Below are positions 20,085 through 29,985 of a DNA stretch of 41,720 bases, piece by piece (positions within the stretch are counted from its first letter, which is position 1; the number at the start of each line of letters is the position of its first letter). Origin of the DNA: Pseudomonadota bacterium (GTDB lineage: Bacteria > Pseudomonadota > Gammaproteobacteria > Burkholderiales > JABEVD01). The translations under genes were made by a program, and so were the position numbers. The notes beneath the pieces were generated by a model that saw only the letters and a program-made list of their open reading frames with translations, was not told the origin of the DNA and did not search any database. The stretch covers positions 21,464-63,183 of the forward strand of contig JAJZRP010000007.1 of assembly GCA_021802655.1 (NCBI GenBank). Reading direction: 5' to 3'.

Positions 20085-21847
20085 CAGCCCTTGGCGGTTT
20101 GGGATTCACGCAGACGGATATGGAGTTCCCGCAGCTGCTTCTCGTCGACCGTGGAAGGCGCCTGGGTCAACAGGCACTGGGCGCGCTGGGTCTTGGGGAA
20201 GGCAATCACGTCCCTGATCGATTCCGCCCCTGCCATCATCGTCACCACCCGGTCCAGCCCGAAAGCGATCCCGCCATGGGGAGGAGCGCCGTACTGAAGC
20301 GCGTCCAGCAGGAAGCCGAATTTTTCCAGAGCCTCCTCATTTCCGATGTTGAGCGCCCTGAAAACCTTGGACTGGACTTCTTCACGATGTATCCTCACCG
20401 ACCCCCCGCCGATCTCCCATCCGTTCAGGACCATGTCGTAGGCCTTGGAAAGCGCGGAACCGGGATCCTGCTCCAGCAGATCCTCGTGGCCGTCCTTGGG
20501 CGAAGTGAAGGGATGATGGAGCGCAACCCAGCGCTTTTCTTCCTCGTCGTACTCGAACATGGGAAAATCCACCACCCAAAGCGGCTTCCATCCCGGATCC
20601 AGCAGATTCCGCTCGTGGCCGATCTTGACCCTCAGTGCGCCGAGCGCGTCGTTGACGATCCCGGCCTTGTCTGCGCCGAAGAAGATCAGGTCACCGGCTA
20701 CCGCGCAGGTTTTTTCGAGTATCGCCTGAATCACGTCCTCGGGCAGGAATTTCAGGATGGGGGAATGCAATCCGTCCTCGTTTACCTTGATGTAGGCGAG
20801 CCCCTTTGCGCCGTAAATACCGACGAATGCCGTGTAGTCGTCGATCTCCTTCCTGGAAATCGCAGCCCCTCCGGGTATTCTCAATGCTGCGACCCGTCCG
20901 CCCTTCATGTCGGCGGCCGAGCGGAACACCTTGAATTCGACCGTTTTCATCAGATCGGTGAGTTCGGTGAGCTCCAGTTTCACCCTGAGATCGGGCTTGT
21001 CGGAACCGTATTTCGCCATGGCGACTTCATGGGTCATCCTGGGGAATTTCGCAAGTTTGACGCCCAGCGTATCCTTGAACAGCTTCCGGATCATCTTCTC
21101 CATCAGGTCCATGATCTCCCCTTCCGAGAGGAAGGAAGTTTCGATGTCGACCTGGGTGAATTCCGGCTGCCTGTCGGCGCGCAAATCCTCGTCCCTGAAA
21201 CATTTGGTGATCTGGTAATAGCGATCGAATCCCGCCACCATCAGCATCTGCTTGAAGAGCTGCGGAGACTGGGGAAGCGCGAAAAAATGCCCTGAATGGA
21301 CCCGGCTCGGCACGAGGTAGTCGCGCGCGCCTTCCGGGGTCGATTTGGTGAGCATCGGGGTTTCGATATCGATGAAACCCTTCTTGTCCAGGTAGCGTCT
21401 CATCGCCATCGCGACCTTGTAGCGCAGCCTGAGATTGGCCTGCATCTGCGGACGGCGCAGGTCCAGCACGCGATGCGTGAGGCGCACCGTTTCGCTGAGA
21501 TTCTCGTCCTCGATGAGAAAAGGCGGGGGAAGCGAAGGATTGAGGATCTCGAGTTCGGTCACGTCGATCTCGATTTCCCCGCTCCTGAGGTTGGGATTCA
21601 CCGTCCCTTCCGGCCTTCTCCTCACGCGCCCGGTAATCTTCAGGACATATTCGCTCCTCACTTTTTCGGCAAGGGTGAAGGTCAACGGGCGCTCCGGGGC
21701 GAAAACCGCCTGAACCAGCCCTTCCCTGTCCCTCAGGTCGATGAAGATCACCCCGCCGTGGTCGCGTCTGCGATGCACCCAGCCGCAGAGGGTGACAGTG
21801 CTGTCCAAATGTTTGGTATCGATATTGCCGCAATAGTCTGTACGCAT
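20084..21847 (-). CDS. aspS: Aspartyl-tRNA synthetase, probably non-discriminating (Asp/Asn)
   Basis: A 587-residue bacterial-type class II synthetase: OB-fold anticodon domain (about 1-110), catalytic core with motif 2 ([20 protein letters not shown]), a GAD insertion (about 290-420) and motif 3 ([12 protein letters not shown]). The anticodon domain has His30 in [10 protein letters not shown] and Gly in RPEGTVN. The equivalent positions in the Pseudomonas aeruginosa enzyme (His31 and a Gly near 82) are known to allow charging of tRNA-Asn as well. If so, the cell should use GatCAB to make Asn-tRNA-Asn. It sits after DUF502 and before the VOC gene. Confidence 0.95.
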   Translation of the reverse strand: MRTDYCGNIDTKHLDSTVTLCGWVHRRRDHGGVIFIDLRDREGLVQAVFAPERPLTFTLAEKVRSEYVLKITGRVRRRPEGTVNPNLRSGEIEIDVTELEILNPSLPPPFLIEDENLSETVRLTHRVLDLRRPQMQANLRLRYKVAMAMRRYLDKKGFIDIETPMLTKSTPEGARDYLVPSRVHSGHFFALPQSPQLFKQMLMVAGFDRYYQITKCFRDEDLRADRQPEFTQVDIETSFLSEGEIMDLMEKMIRKLFKDTLGVKLAKFPRMTHEVAMAKYGSDKPDLRVKLELTELTDLMKTVEFKVFRSAADMKGGRVAALRIPGGAAISRKEIDDYTAFVGIYGAKGLAYIKVNEDGLHSPILKFLPEDVIQAILEKTCAVAGDLIFFGADKAGIVNDALGALRVKIGHERNLLDPGWKPLWVVDFPMFEYDEEEKRWVALHHPFTSPKDGHEDLLEQDPGSALSKAYDMVLNGWEIGGGSVRIHREEVQSKVFRALNIGNEEALEKFGFLLDALQYGAPPHGGIAFGLDRVVTMMAGAESIRDVIAFPKTQRAQCLLTQAPSTVDEKQLRELHIRLRESQTAKG

Positions 21848-21865
21848 GGTTATCTTCTTGAAGTT

Positions 21866-22462
21866 TCAGTTCTTGCCGCCGGGGGGAACCACCCCGATGG
21901 AAATGATGTACTTGAGCGCATCGTCAACGCTCATGTCGAGCTCGATGACATCCTTCCTCGGCATCATGAGAAAAAAACCCGAGGTGGGATTCGGGGTCGT
22001 GGGAACATAGACGCTGACGTAATCGCCACCGAGATGGTTGGCGACATCCCCGCCGGGCTGCCCGGTGAGAAATGCGACCGTCCAAGACCCTTCCCTGGGA
22101 TACTGGACCAGCAGCGCTTTTCTGAAGGCTTCGCCATTGCTGGAAAAAAGCGTGTCGGAAACCTGCTTTACGCTGTAGTAGATGGACTTCACAACGGGAA
22201 TCCTGGAGAGCAGCCCTTCCCAGAACATCAGCAGCCTCTGACCGATGATGTTGGTCGTGAAAAGTCCGGTGAGAAAAACCACCAGGAGGGTCAGGATGAC
22301 GCCGAATCCGGGAATGTAAAACCCGAATATCGCCTCGGGCCTCAGGTGCGCGGGAAGCAGCAAAAGGGTCTGATCCATGGTGCCGATCAAGAGACGCAGC
22401 ACCCAGAAGGTGATGCCGAGCGGCACCCAGATCAGAAGCCCGGTGATGAAGTAGCGCTTCAT
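21866..22462 (-). CDS. DUF502 membrane protein
   Basis: 198 residues. Two hydrophobic segments lie in the first 75 residues (KRYFITGLLIWVPLGITFWV and GFGVILTLLVVFLTGLFTTN). The family-conserved segments follow: LLSRIPVVKSIYYSVKQVSD and VSVYVPTTPNPTSGFFLMMP. DUF502 proteins are inner-membrane proteins of unknown function, very often encoded next to aspS and an FmdB zinc ribbon, as here. Its ATG shares a base with the FmdB stop. Confidence 0.9.
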   Translation of the reverse strand: MKRYFITGLLIWVPLGITFWVLRLLIGTMDQTLLLLPAHLRPEAIFGFYIPGFGVILTLLVVFLTGLFTTNIIGQRLLMFWEGLLSRIPVVKSIYYSVKQVSDTLFSSNGEAFRKALLVQYPREGSWTVAFLTGQPGGDVANHLGGDYVSVYVPTTPNPTSGFFLMMPRKDVIELDMSVDDALKYIISIGVVPPGGKN

Positions 22463-22701
22463 CAGACCGCTTCTTCCGTGGATTTAGCCTCGGGCTTGGC
22501 TTCCGTCGCCGGCTTGGAAGCTCCCTTGAAATCGGTTGCATACCACCCGCTGCCCTTGAGCTGGAATCCCGGGGCGGAAAGCTGCTTGGAAAAGGTTTCC
22601 CTGCCGCATTCCGGGCAAACCGTGAGGGGGGCATCGTTCACTTTCTGGATGCAGTCCTTGGTGAATCCGCAGGAAGCGCACTTGTATTCGTAGATCGGCA
22701 T
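22462..22701 (-). CDS. FmdB-family zinc-ribbon protein
   Basis: 79 residues. Residues 1-41 form the zinc ribbon with two CxxC pairs, YKCASCGF and TVCPECGR, starting with the hallmark MPIYEYKC. The rest holds GSGWYATDFK and a flexible Ala/Glu/Lys-rich tail. FmdB proteins are named for a putative regulator but have no settled function. It is the first gene of the FmdB-DUF502-aspS unit. Confidence 0.9.
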   Translation of the reverse strand: MPIYEYKCASCGFTKDCIQKVNDAPLTVCPECGRETFSKQLSAPGFQLKGSGWYATDFKGASKPATEAKPEAKSTEEAV

Positions 22702-22755
22702 GTCAAACTCCGCAAGCGAAAATCGAAACCGGCATTATACCCGAGGAACAGCCGA

Positions 22756-24291
22756 TCAGGCGCCGCGCTTCGCGAAATCGGCAAGTCTGACTCCGACAAG
22801 CCTGAGCGTCGCGAAATAGGAGGAAGCACCCAGGACAACAAGCAAAAGGAGGTGCAGGGCGCGATGCAGCATGGAGTCTCTCAGCCAGGATTCGACACTG
22901 CCGGACGCATACCAGATCAGGGCGCCCATCACGGCGAGCGCAAGCAGGATCCTGGCAAAAAACAGCGCCCATCCCGGCTGGGGAAAATAGACCCCGGATT
23001 TTTTCAGTCCCCTGAACAGCATGGCGGCGTTGAAGCAGGAGCCGAGGCCGATCGCAAGCGCCAACCCGGCATGCTTCAAAATTCCGATGAAGGCAAGATT
23101 CATCAGTTGGGTGAGGAAAAGCGTGACGATCGCTATCCTGACCGGCGTTTTGATATCCTGGCGCGCATAGAAGCCCGGGGCGAGCACCTTGACCAGGATC
23201 AGCCCGAGAAGGCCGACGCTGTAAGCGAGAACGGCGTTGCGCGTCATGTAAAGGTCGTGCACGTTAAACGCGCCGTGATAGAAGAGCGTCGCAACCAGCG
23301 GCGCAGCAAGCAAGGCAAGCGCAAGCGCAGCGGGCAGCGTGAGAAGAAAGGTGAGCCTCAAGCCCCAGTCGAGCAGCTTCGCATATTCGTCGTGACTCTT
23401 CTCGGCATGGTGCCTGGCCAGGCTGGGAAGAAGGATGCTGCCCAGTGCGACCCCGAGCATTCCAGCCGGAAATTCCATCAGCCTGTCCGCATAATAGAGC
23501 CAGGAAACGCTCCCCGTGACCAGGAGGGAAGCAAAAATGGTGTTGATCAACTGGCTCACCTGACTGATCGAAACGCCGAAAACGGCTGATCCCATCAATT
23601 TCAGGATGCGCCACACCCCGGGGTCCCCGAGATCCAGTTTGAATCTCGGCAGCATATGCAGTTGAAGCAGGAACGGCACCTGAAACAGCAATTGCAGCAC
23701 GCCGCCCAGAAATACCGCCCAGGCGAGCGCGAGCACCGGCGGATGCATATGCGGTGCAAGGAAAAGCGCGCAGGCGATGAAGGAAATATTGAGCAGGACA
23801 GGCGTGAAAGCGGGAACGGAAAACCGGCTGTAGGTGTTGAGAATGCCGCCCGCGAGGGATACCAGGGAAATAAAGAAGATATAGGGGAAAGTGATCCTCA
23901 GGAGCGTCACCGTGAGGTCGAACTTGGCGGCATCCTGCGAAAATCCCGGTGCGCTGGCATAGATGACGATGGGGGCCGCCGCCACCCCGATCAGGGTGAC
24001 CACGAAAAGGACGAGCGCCATGAGGCCTGAAACATGGTCCACGAGCACCCTCGTATCCTCTTCCCCGCGCCTGGTCTTGTATTCAGCCAGTACGGGAACG
24101 AAACCCTGGGAAAATGCCCCTTCCGCGAACAGGCGCCTCAACAGGTTGGGGATCTTGAATGCGACGAAGAACGCATCGGTATAAAGGCCGGCGCCGAAAA
24201 CCCCGGCGATAATCACTTCCCGCACGAACCCCATGATGCGCGAGAGCAGCGTCATGCTGCTCGTGGCTGCGAGCGCTTTCAACAAGTTCAT
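22756..24291 (-). CDS. murJ: Lipid II flippase MurJ
   Basis: 511 residues with about 14 membrane helices, of the MOP-superfamily MviN type. The N-terminus reads [20 protein letters not shown] and is followed by [20 protein letters not shown] and [13 protein letters not shown], the most conserved MurJ segment with the arginines needed for lipid II transport. It moves the peptidoglycan precursor across the inner membrane. It is divergent from rpsT across about 100 bp, as in many proteobacteria. Confidence 0.95.
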   Translation of the reverse strand: MNLLKALAATSSMTLLSRIMGFVREVIIAGVFGAGLYTDAFFVAFKIPNLLRRLFAEGAFSQGFVPVLAEYKTRRGEEDTRVLVDHVSGLMALVLFVVTLIGVAAAPIVIYASAPGFSQDAAKFDLTVTLLRITFPYIFFISLVSLAGGILNTYSRFSVPAFTPVLLNISFIACALFLAPHMHPPVLALAWAVFLGGVLQLLFQVPFLLQLHMLPRFKLDLGDPGVWRILKLMGSAVFGVSISQVSQLINTIFASLLVTGSVSWLYYADRLMEFPAGMLGVALGSILLPSLARHHAEKSHDEYAKLLDWGLRLTFLLTLPAALALALLAAPLVATLFYHGAFNVHDLYMTRNAVLAYSVGLLGLILVKVLAPGFYARQDIKTPVRIAIVTLFLTQLMNLAFIGILKHAGLALAIGLGSCFNAAMLFRGLKKSGVYFPQPGWALFFARILLALAVMGALIWYASGSVESWLRDSMLHRALHLLLLVVLGASSYFATLRLVGVRLADFAKRGA

Positions 24292-24331
24292 GTTCTACCC
24301 GGTGGATGCGATTTGCGCATTATATTTTGTC

Positions 24332-24360
24332 TTGCCAAAGGAAGCGAATAAACGTATCAT
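24332..24360 (+). promoter_or_regulatory. Predicted sigma70 promoter of rpsT
   Basis: TTGCCA (24332-24337) and TATCAT (24355-24360) are spaced 17 bp. Transcription would start near 24367, about 26 nt before the rpsT ATG and upstream of its GAGGAG ribosome site. Confidence 0.45.
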
Positions 24361-24392
24361 TTTCGATTTTACCCAGATTTCGAGGAGTTTAC

Positions 24393-24656
24393 ATGGCCAA
24401 CAGCGCACAAGCCAGGAAGCGTGCCAGACAATCCGACAAGCAGCGCGAGCACAACGCGAGCCTGCGTTCCGAGCTTCGCACCGCCATCAAGAAAGTGAAG
24501 AAGGCGATCGCAGCCGGCGACAAGACTGCTGCGCAAAGCGTATTCCAGGCATCCGTCGGCACCGTGGATTCCATAGCCGACAAGAGAATCATCCACAAGA
24601 ACAAGGCAGCGCGCCACAAGAGCCGCCTGTCCGCAGCCATCAAGGCAATGGCGTAA
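24393..24656 (+). CDS. rpsT: 30S ribosomal protein S20
   Basis: An 87-residue basic protein starting [20 protein letters not shown], the standard S20 N-terminus, with a three-helix bundle and a C-terminal [19 protein letters not shown]. It binds 16S rRNA early in small-subunit assembly. GAGGAG lies six bases before the ATG at 24393; the open frame further upstream is leader. Single-gene unit between murJ (divergent) and argD. Confidence 0.97.
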   Translation: MANSAQARKRARQSDKQREHNASLRSELRTAIKKVKKAIAAGDKTAAQSVFQASVGTVDSIADKRIIHKNKAARHKSRLSAAIKAMA

Positions 24657-24662
24657 TCCCCC

Positions 24663-24681
24663 GGCCGGGCAACGCCCGGCC
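24663..24681 (+). terminator. Hairpin after rpsT
   Basis: A perfect 8-bp GC stem, GGCCGGGC-AAC-GCCCGGCC, lies 7 bp after the rpsT stop. No T-run follows, so it may stabilise the 3' end or act as a weak or factor-assisted terminator rather than a classic intrinsic one. Confidence 0.45.
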
Positions 24682-24760
24682 AGCCCGCCAGGAACCCCCG
24701 TCAAGGCAGGACCGCATGCGGAAGCAATTCTCCCTGCGCATCCTGAAAATCAAATTGTTC

Positions 24761-24789
24761 TTGCAACGAATGGCCAATTCGGATAAATA
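24761..24789 (+). promoter_or_regulatory. Predicted sigma70 promoter of the arg operon
   Basis: TTGCAA (24761-24766) and TAAATA (24784-24789) are spaced 17 bp, with an expected start near 24796, about 45 nt before the argD ATG. The leader contains the hairpin at 24803-24819. I did not find a convincing ArgR box. Confidence 0.45.
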
Positions 24790-24802
24790 TAGCGTTTCGT
24801 TT

Positions 24803-24829
24803 CGGCGGCTTTGCCGCCGATTTCTATTT
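24803..24829 (+). terminator. Hairpin with T-rich tail in the argD leader
   Basis: A perfect 7-bp stem CGGCGGC-TTT-GCCGCCG (24803-24819) is followed by ATTTCTATTT (24820-24829). It has the form of an intrinsic terminator but sits after the predicted arg promoter and only about 11 bp before the argD start. It could end rpsT read-through, attenuate arg transcription, or both. Confidence 0.5.
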
Positions 24830-24840
24830 CGGATGGACAA

Positions 24841-26016
24841 ATGTCTCACGTGATGAACACCTACAAGCGGCTTCCCGTCAGCTTCGAGCATGGTGAAGGG
24901 GTATGGCTCTGGGACAAGGCCGGGCACCGCTATCTCGACGCAGTCTCCGGCGTTGCCGTCAACGGCCTGGGACACGCCCACCCCGAACTCGTCAAAGCGA
25001 TTTCGGAGCAGGCCGGACGTCTCATTCACACCTCGAACCTTTACGAAATCGAAAAGCAGGAAGCACTCGCCGACAGGTTGTGCGCGCTTTCCGGCATGGA
25101 CAAGGCATTCTTCTGCAATTCCGGGGCAGAGGCCAACGAGGCCGCGATCAAGCTGGCAAGGCTCTGCGGCCACGGCAGGGGAATCGAAGTTCCGACCATC
25201 GTCGTGATGGAAAAATCCTTCCACGGACGAACCATGGCCACCCTTTCAGCGACCGGAAACAGGAAAGTCCAGGCCGGATTCGAACCGCTCCTTTCAGGCT
25301 TCGCCAGGGTTCCCTACGACGACATCCCCGCCGTCGAACAGGTGGCAGCCCACAACAAGAGCATCGTCGCGGTACTCGTCGAACCCTATCAGGGCGAAGG
25401 CGGCGTTCAGGTTCCCGAGGCGAATTACCTGATGGAACTCAGGCGCATCTGCGACCGGCACGGCTGGCTTTTGATGCTCGACGAAGTTCAGTGCGGAACG
25501 GGCAGGAGCGGAAAATGGTTCGCCTTTCAGCACGGGGATGCCGTGCCTGACGTCATGACGCTCGCCAAGGGACTCGGCTCGGGCGTTCCAATAGGCGCAT
25601 GCCTTGCCAGGGGAGCGGCTGCGGAAGTATTCAGGGCGGGCAACCACGGATCGACCTTCGGCGGCAATCCCCTCGCCTGCTCCGCAGCGCTGACGACTTT
25701 GGCTATAATCGAGAAGGAAGGATTGCTGGAGCACGCCGGCAAGCTCGGGGAAAGCGTCAAGGCGGGATTCGCCGAGAAGCTTTCAGGCATCCATGGGGTC
25801 ACCCAGATACGCGGACAGGGCCTGATGATAGGCATCGAACTCGACAGGCCCTGCCTTGAGCTGCCATTGATGGCGCTGGAAAAAGGCCTTCTCATAAACG
25901 TCACGGCGGACAGGGTGGTACGTCTCCTTCCAGCGCTCGTCATGAATGAGGCAGAAGCACAACAAATGGTGGACGAAGTATCCGCCCTGATCATCGATTT
26001 TCTGAGGGGGAATTGA
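24841..26016 (+). CDS. argD: Acetylornithine aminotransferase
   Basis: A 391-residue class III PLP-dependent aminotransferase that makes N-acetylornithine from the semialdehyde and glutamate. The PLP lysine is Lys243 in LAKGLGSGVPIG. Other marks are FFCNSGAEANEAAIKLAR, the FHGRTMATLSATG loop and LLMLDEVQCGTGRSGKWFAF with the cofactor Asp. The start MSHVMNTYKRLPV at ATG 24841 agrees with relatives. Followed by argF after 26 bp and then argG, so three late arginine genes are in one direction. Related enzymes can also serve as succinyldiaminopimelate aminotransferase. Confidence 0.94.
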   Translation: MSHVMNTYKRLPVSFEHGEGVWLWDKAGHRYLDAVSGVAVNGLGHAHPELVKAISEQAGRLIHTSNLYEIEKQEALADRLCALSGMDKAFFCNSGAEANEAAIKLARLCGHGRGIEVPTIVVMEKSFHGRTMATLSATGNRKVQAGFEPLLSGFARVPYDDIPAVEQVAAHNKSIVAVLVEPYQGEGGVQVPEANYLMELRRICDRHGWLLMLDEVQCGTGRSGKWFAFQHGDAVPDVMTLAKGLGSGVPIGACLARGAAAEVFRAGNHGSTFGGNPLACSAALTTLAIIEKEGLLEHAGKLGESVKAGFAEKLSGIHGVTQIRGQGLMIGIELDRPCLELPLMALEKGLLINVTADRVVRLLPALVMNEAEAQQMVDEVSALIIDFLRGN

Positions 26017-26042
26017 CGGCGAGCCTGTCAAACCATAATGTT

Positions 26043-26963
26043 ATGAAGCCTAAGCATTTTCTGCAATTCAAGGACTTAGAGCTTTCCGAGTTTGAATATC
26101 TGTTCCAGCGCTCGAAGCTGCTGAAGGCAAGGCATGTGAAGCGCGACCTTTACCAGCCGCTGCGCTCCAGGACGCTGGCCATGATTTTCGAAAAGAATTC
26201 GACCCGCACCCGGGTTTCTTTCGAGGCCGGAATGAACCAGCTCGGCGGGTCCGCCCTGTTCCTGAATTCGAGGGACACGCAGCTCGGGCGCGGCGAGCCG
26301 ATCGAGGATGTCGCGCAGGTGATATCGAGGATGGTCGATATCGTCATGATCCGCACCTTCGAGCAGGAGATCATCGAGCGTTTCGCGGCCCACTCCAAGG
26401 TTCCCGTCATCAACGGGCTGACCGACGAATACCATCCCTGCCAGATCCTCGCCGACATCTTCACCTACATCGAGCACAGGGGATCGATCAGGGGAAAAAC
26501 CGTGGCCTGGATCGGGGACAGCAACAACGTGTGCAATACCTGGATGCAAGCGGCAAAAATCCTCGATTTCAATCTGCATGTCTCCACGCCGCCAGGCTAC
26601 GAAGTCGAACCGGAACGCGGCGAGAGTTTCGAGTCCATGCACCTCGAATGCTTCGAGGATCCCCATGAAGCGGCAAGGGGAGCGGACCTCGTCACCACCG
26701 ACGTCTGGACCAGCATGGGTTACGAAGACGAGGCCGAAGAGCGCATCCAGGATTTCGCCGATTTCAGGGTGGATCGGGAAATGATGGCGCTCGCCAAGCC
26801 GGATGCGCTTTTCATGCATTGCCTGCCCGTTCACCGCGGACAGGAAGTCGAAGCCGAAGTGATCGACGGCCCCCAGAGCGTGGTATGGGACGAAGCCGAA
26901 AACAGGCTGCATACACAGAAAGCGCTCATCGAATACCTGCTTCTCGGAAAAATCAACAAATAA
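26043..26963 (+). CDS. argF: Ornithine carbamoyltransferase
   Basis: A 306-residue enzyme joining ornithine and carbamoyl phosphate to citrulline; it acts as a trimer. Motifs seen are the carbamoyl-phosphate loop EKNSTRTRVSFE, TDEYHPCQILAD, and the ornithine-binding and catalytic FMHCLPVHRGQEV. I start at ATG 26043 (MKPKHFLQFKDL), which matches relatives; a TTG 30 bp upstream is open but unlike the family. The ribosome site is weak, which suggests coupling to argD. Confidence 0.95.
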   Translation: MKPKHFLQFKDLELSEFEYLFQRSKLLKARHVKRDLYQPLRSRTLAMIFEKNSTRTRVSFEAGMNQLGGSALFLNSRDTQLGRGEPIEDVAQVISRMVDIVMIRTFEQEIIERFAAHSKVPVINGLTDEYHPCQILADIFTYIEHRGSIRGKTVAWIGDSNNVCNTWMQAAKILDFNLHVSTPPGYEVEPERGESFESMHLECFEDPHEAARGADLVTTDVWTSMGYEDEAEERIQDFADFRVDREMMALAKPDALFMHCLPVHRGQEVEAEVIDGPQSVVWDEAENRLHTQKALIEYLLLGKINK

Positions 26964-26985
26964 ACCTCTCCTGGAATGAACCCAT

Positions 26986-28203
26986 ATGCCTGAAATCAAC
27001 AAAGTCGTCCTGGCCTACTCGGGGGGACTCGATACCTCGGTGATCCTGAAATGGCTTCAGGATACCTATCATTGCGAAATCGTCACCTTCACCGCCGACA
27101 TCGGGCAGGGCGAAGAACTGGAGCCTGCGAGAGCCAAGGCGGCTTCCCTCGGGGTCAAGGAAATTTTCATCGACGATCTGAGGGAAGAATTCGTGCGCGA
27201 CTTCGTCTTCCCGATGTTCAGGGCGAATGCGATCTACGAGGGCGAATACCTGCTGGGAACCAGCATCGCAAGGCCACTCATTGCCAAGCGCCAAATCGAA
27301 ATCGCCAATTTGACCGGAGCGGATGCGGTGAGCCACGGCGCAACCGGCAAGGGCAACGACCAGGTGCGTTTCGAACTCGGCTACTATGCGCTCAAACCGA
27401 ATATCCACGTTATCGCTCCCTGGCGCGAATGGGACCTGACTTCACGCGAAAAGCTGCTCGCCTACGCCGAGCGCCATGCCATCCCGATCGAAAAAAAGAA
27501 AGGTGGCGGCAGCCCCTACAGCATGGATGCCAATCTGCTCCACATCTCCTACGAGGGAGGCATCCTCGAGGACCCCTCTGCAGAACCCGAGGAATCCATG
27601 TGGCGCTGGACAGTCTCGCCGGAAGCTGCGCCTGATTCGCCTGAATATCTCGATCTCGAATTCAGCCGCGGCGACATCATTTCGATCAACGGAATCGAAA
27701 TGTCTCCCGCTTCCGTGCTGTTCGAGCTCAACAGGCTGGGCGGCAAGCACGGCATAGGCAGGCTCGACCTCGTGGAAAACCGCTATGTAGGCATGAAATC
27801 CCGCGGATGCTACGAAACTCCAGGCGGAACCATCATGCTGAAAGCGCACCGCGCCATCGAATCCCTGACGCTCGACCGGGAAGTCGCCCATCTCAAGGAC
27901 GAGTTCATGCCGCGCTATGCCAGCCTGATCTACAACGGCTACTGGTGGAGCCCGGAAAGAGCCATGCTGCAAAAGATGATCGACGCTTCCCAGGAAAGCG
28001 TGAACGGCTGGGTGCGAATCAAGCTCTACAAAGGCAATGCCATCGTTTGCGGACGCGAATCGAAGACCGACTCGCTTTTCGATGCGACCATCGCCACCTT
28101 CGAGGAGGACATGGGCGCATACGACCAGAAGGATGCTGCAGGTTTCATCAAACTCAACGCCCTGCGGCTCAGGATAGCCGCCAGACTGAGGAACAGGAAA
28201 TGA
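26986..28203 (+). CDS. argG: Argininosuccinate synthase
   Basis: A 405-residue enzyme that joins citrulline and aspartate with ATP. The ATP-pyrophosphatase P-loop is [15 protein letters not shown] at residues 9-23. Further signatures are [18 protein letters not shown] and [20 protein letters not shown]. It lies 22 bp after argF and overlaps ppnP by 4 bp (ATGA). argH is not in the window. Confidence 0.97.
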   Translation: MPEINKVVLAYSGGLDTSVILKWLQDTYHCEIVTFTADIGQGEELEPARAKAASLGVKEIFIDDLREEFVRDFVFPMFRANAIYEGEYLLGTSIARPLIAKRQIEIANLTGADAVSHGATGKGNDQVRFELGYYALKPNIHVIAPWREWDLTSREKLLAYAERHAIPIEKKKGGGSPYSMDANLLHISYEGGILEDPSAEPEESMWRWTVSPEAAPDSPEYLDLEFSRGDIISINGIEMSPASVLFELNRLGGKHGIGRLDLVENRYVGMKSRGCYETPGGTIMLKAHRAIESLTLDREVAHLKDEFMPRYASLIYNGYWWSPERAMLQKMIDASQESVNGWVRIKLYKGNAIVCGRESKTDSLFDATIATFEEDMGAYDQKDAAGFIKLNALRLRIAARLRNRK

Positions 28204-28508
28204 CCCAATTCGACAATGTCAGCGTAGTCAAGAAATCGAACATCTTCTTCGAAGGGAAATGCATCAGCCACACCCTGCTCTTTCCGGACGGAACGAAAAA
28301 AACGGTGGGCGTGATTTTTCCGTCCTCGCTCACCTTCAAAACCGCATCTCCCGAAATCATGGAAATCCATTCCGGTTCCTGTCGCATCAGGATAGGCGAT
28401 GGGCCATGGCAGAATTGCAGCGCCGGTGAATCCTTCAGCATCCCGGGGAACAGCTCATTCGACATCGAAACCAACGAGCCGCTCGATTACGTCTGCCACT
28501 TCTGCTAG
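28200..28508 (+). CDS. ppnP: Pyrimidine/purine nucleoside phosphorylase, YaiE/DUF1255 family
   Basis: A 102-residue single cupin barrel; the E. coli homologue PpnP splits several nucleosides with phosphate. Family segments are the N-terminal [20 protein letters not shown], the [13 protein letters not shown] stretch and [20 protein letters not shown] near the end. The ATG at 28200 overlaps the argG stop, so it is expressed with the arg genes, an arrangement with no obvious metabolic reason. Confidence 0.88.
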   Translation: MTQFDNVSVVKKSNIFFEGKCISHTLLFPDGTKKTVGVIFPSSLTFKTASPEIMEIHSGSCRIRIGDGPWQNCSAGESFSIPGNSSFDIETNEPLDYVCHFC

Positions 28509-28515
28509 GAAAACC

Positions 28516-29004
28516 ATGCCTTCATTCGATATCGTCTCGGAAGTCGACAAAACCGAAGTCAAGAACGCAGTCGAACAGACCAACAAGGAAGTCGGCACGC
28601 GCTTCGATTTCAAGGGGTCGGACGCCCGCGTCGAACAGGCCGAACTGGTTCTGACCCTCCATGCCGACAACGAATTCCAGCTCTCCCAGGTTCAGGACAT
28701 CCTGAACGGCAAGCTCGCCAAGCGCGGCGTCGACATACGATGCCTCGACATCTCGGAAAAGATCGAGAAGGTGTCAGGCAACAAGGTGAAGCGTGCATGC
28801 ACCGTAAAAGTCGGCGTGGAGACCGAGCTTGCCAAGAAAATCGTGAGGCTGCTCAAAGACAGCAAGATGAAAGTCCAGGCGAGCATCCAGGGTGAGGCCG
28901 TTCGCGTCTCCGGCGCAAAGCGCGACGATCTTCAGGCTGCGATAGCCCTGGTGAAAAAATCCATCGCCGATTTCCCGCTGCAATACCAGAATTTCAGGGA
29001 TTGA
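28516..29004 (+). CDS. YajQ family (DUF520) nucleotide-binding protein
   Basis: 162 residues, starting [20 protein letters not shown], with [29 protein letters not shown] and a C-terminal [16 protein letters not shown]. It has two ferredoxin-like halves. Homologues bind nucleotides, and the Xanthomonas protein is reported as a c-di-GMP effector, which would connect it loosely to the diguanylate cyclase at 38499-39887. AGGA stands six bases before ATG 28516, 7 bp after ppnP. Last gene of the arg run. Confidence 0.93.
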   Translation: MPSFDIVSEVDKTEVKNAVEQTNKEVGTRFDFKGSDARVEQAELVLTLHADNEFQLSQVQDILNGKLAKRGVDIRCLDISEKIEKVSGNKVKRACTVKVGVETELAKKIVRLLKDSKMKVQASIQGEAVRVSGAKRDDLQAAIALVKKSIADFPLQYQNFRD

Positions 29005-29074
29005 AATTAACGTGCCGGTACCGCTCGCCCAGGATTGCGAAAAGTTCCGAACAGGCTTGATGAGCAGACGTCAG

Positions 29075-29195
29075 GGTGATTTACTCCGTCCTCCAGGGAA
29101 GGGGCTTCAGGATAGGCCTGGAATTCACCCGCATCGAAGAAAAAAGCGCCGCCTCCTGTCAAAAACCCTGGCGCATCTGCAGCCCTCAGCAACGA
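29075..29195 (-). mobile_element. Possible 3' remnant of an IS200/IS605-type (TnpB) element
   Basis: The minus strand between the amidotransferase gene and yajQ reads GAAGCCCCTTCCCTGGAGGA-CGGAGTAAATCAC (29076-29108), close to the right-end hairpin of many tnpB-bearing elements (GAAGCCCCGTCC...GGACGGGG...TCAC). One frame reads AGEFQAYPEAPSLEDG, like the short C-terminal tail of TnpB. No catalytic part of TnpB, no TnpA and no left end are present. The rest of 29005-29197 shows nothing I recognise. Confidence 0.35.
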
Positions 29196-29197
29196 AG

Positions 29198-29896
29198 TCA
29201 TTTGACCAGATTCCCCACCCAGGCACCGTAAATCCTCCTTGCAACGCGGTTGAGCTGCAAAACCCTGGCATCCAGATCCTGCTGCATCGCAGCAACGCTC
29301 TGCACGCTGTCCCCGAGATGGGCAGCGATTTCGTCGGCGCCATTTTCGCACCATTGGCTCACCATTTCCCGGTTCATCTCGACATGGCATTGCAGGGCCA
29401 GGTGCGGCCCGTAAGAAAATGCCTGGTTATCGCACCATCCGCTGGCAAGAATTCTGTTTGCTCCCTGCGGAATTTCGAAGGTCTCCCCATGCCAATGAAA
29501 CGCGTCGAATTCTTGCATGCCGCCGAACCATTTCTCGGCATCGCCCAAAACCTCGACCCTGCCCCAGCCGATTTCCCTGGCCCTATTCCTTCCCACTTTG
29601 GCACCCAGGGCTTTCGCCATCAGTTGTCCACCCAGGCAATGCCCGAGAACAGGAACCTCCTTAGAAACCGCATCCCTGATCAGGTCGAGCGCAGGCGCTA
29701 TCCAGGGAAGATCGTCGTTGACGCTCATCGGGCCGCCCATGAAAACGAGCCCGGAAAACGAATCGGACGAAACCGGAACGGATTCCGCCTCGTCAACCCT
29801 GAAGAGCTGCCATGGAATGCCGGATTCGTTCAAAAAGTCCGAAAAAAACCCCGCACCCTCTGTTCTCGCATGACGAAAAATAGCAACCGGCTTCAT
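29198..29896 (-). CDS. Class I glutamine amidotransferase domain protein
   Basis: A 232-residue free-standing class I GATase. The triad is Cys87 in [10 protein letters not shown], His171 and Glu173 in [25 protein letters not shown] precedes it and [14 protein letters not shown] follows the usual position. Such proteins resemble the glutaminase half of GMP synthase, and some hydrolyse gamma-glutamyl compounds such as glutathione conjugates. No synthase partner is adjacent, so the substrate is unknown. It stands alone on this strand between the IS remnant and the divergent aroC. Confidence 0.88.
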   Translation of the reverse strand: MKPVAIFRHARTEGAGFFSDFLNESGIPWQLFRVDEAESVPVSSDSFSGLVFMGGPMSVNDDLPWIAPALDLIRDAVSKEVPVLGHCLGGQLMAKALGAKVGRNRAREIGWGRVEVLGDAEKWFGGMQEFDAFHWHGETFEIPQGANRILASGWCDNQAFSYGPHLALQCHVEMNREMVSQWCENGADEIAAHLGDSVQSVAAMQQDLDARVLQLNRVARRIYGAWVGNLVK

Positions 29897-29985
29897 GTCC
29901 CTCCCATGGCAAATATGGGATGAATCTTATCCGAGCATGGCCCCTCCCGCAATATGCTAGAATTTCATTTTTCTATGGAAAACCC

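Noticed and set aside
29012-29923. A 303-codon plus-strand frame opposite the amidotransferase gene
   Set aside because: The opposite strand carries the complete Cys-His-Glu triad of a class I GATase; this frame is its shadow.
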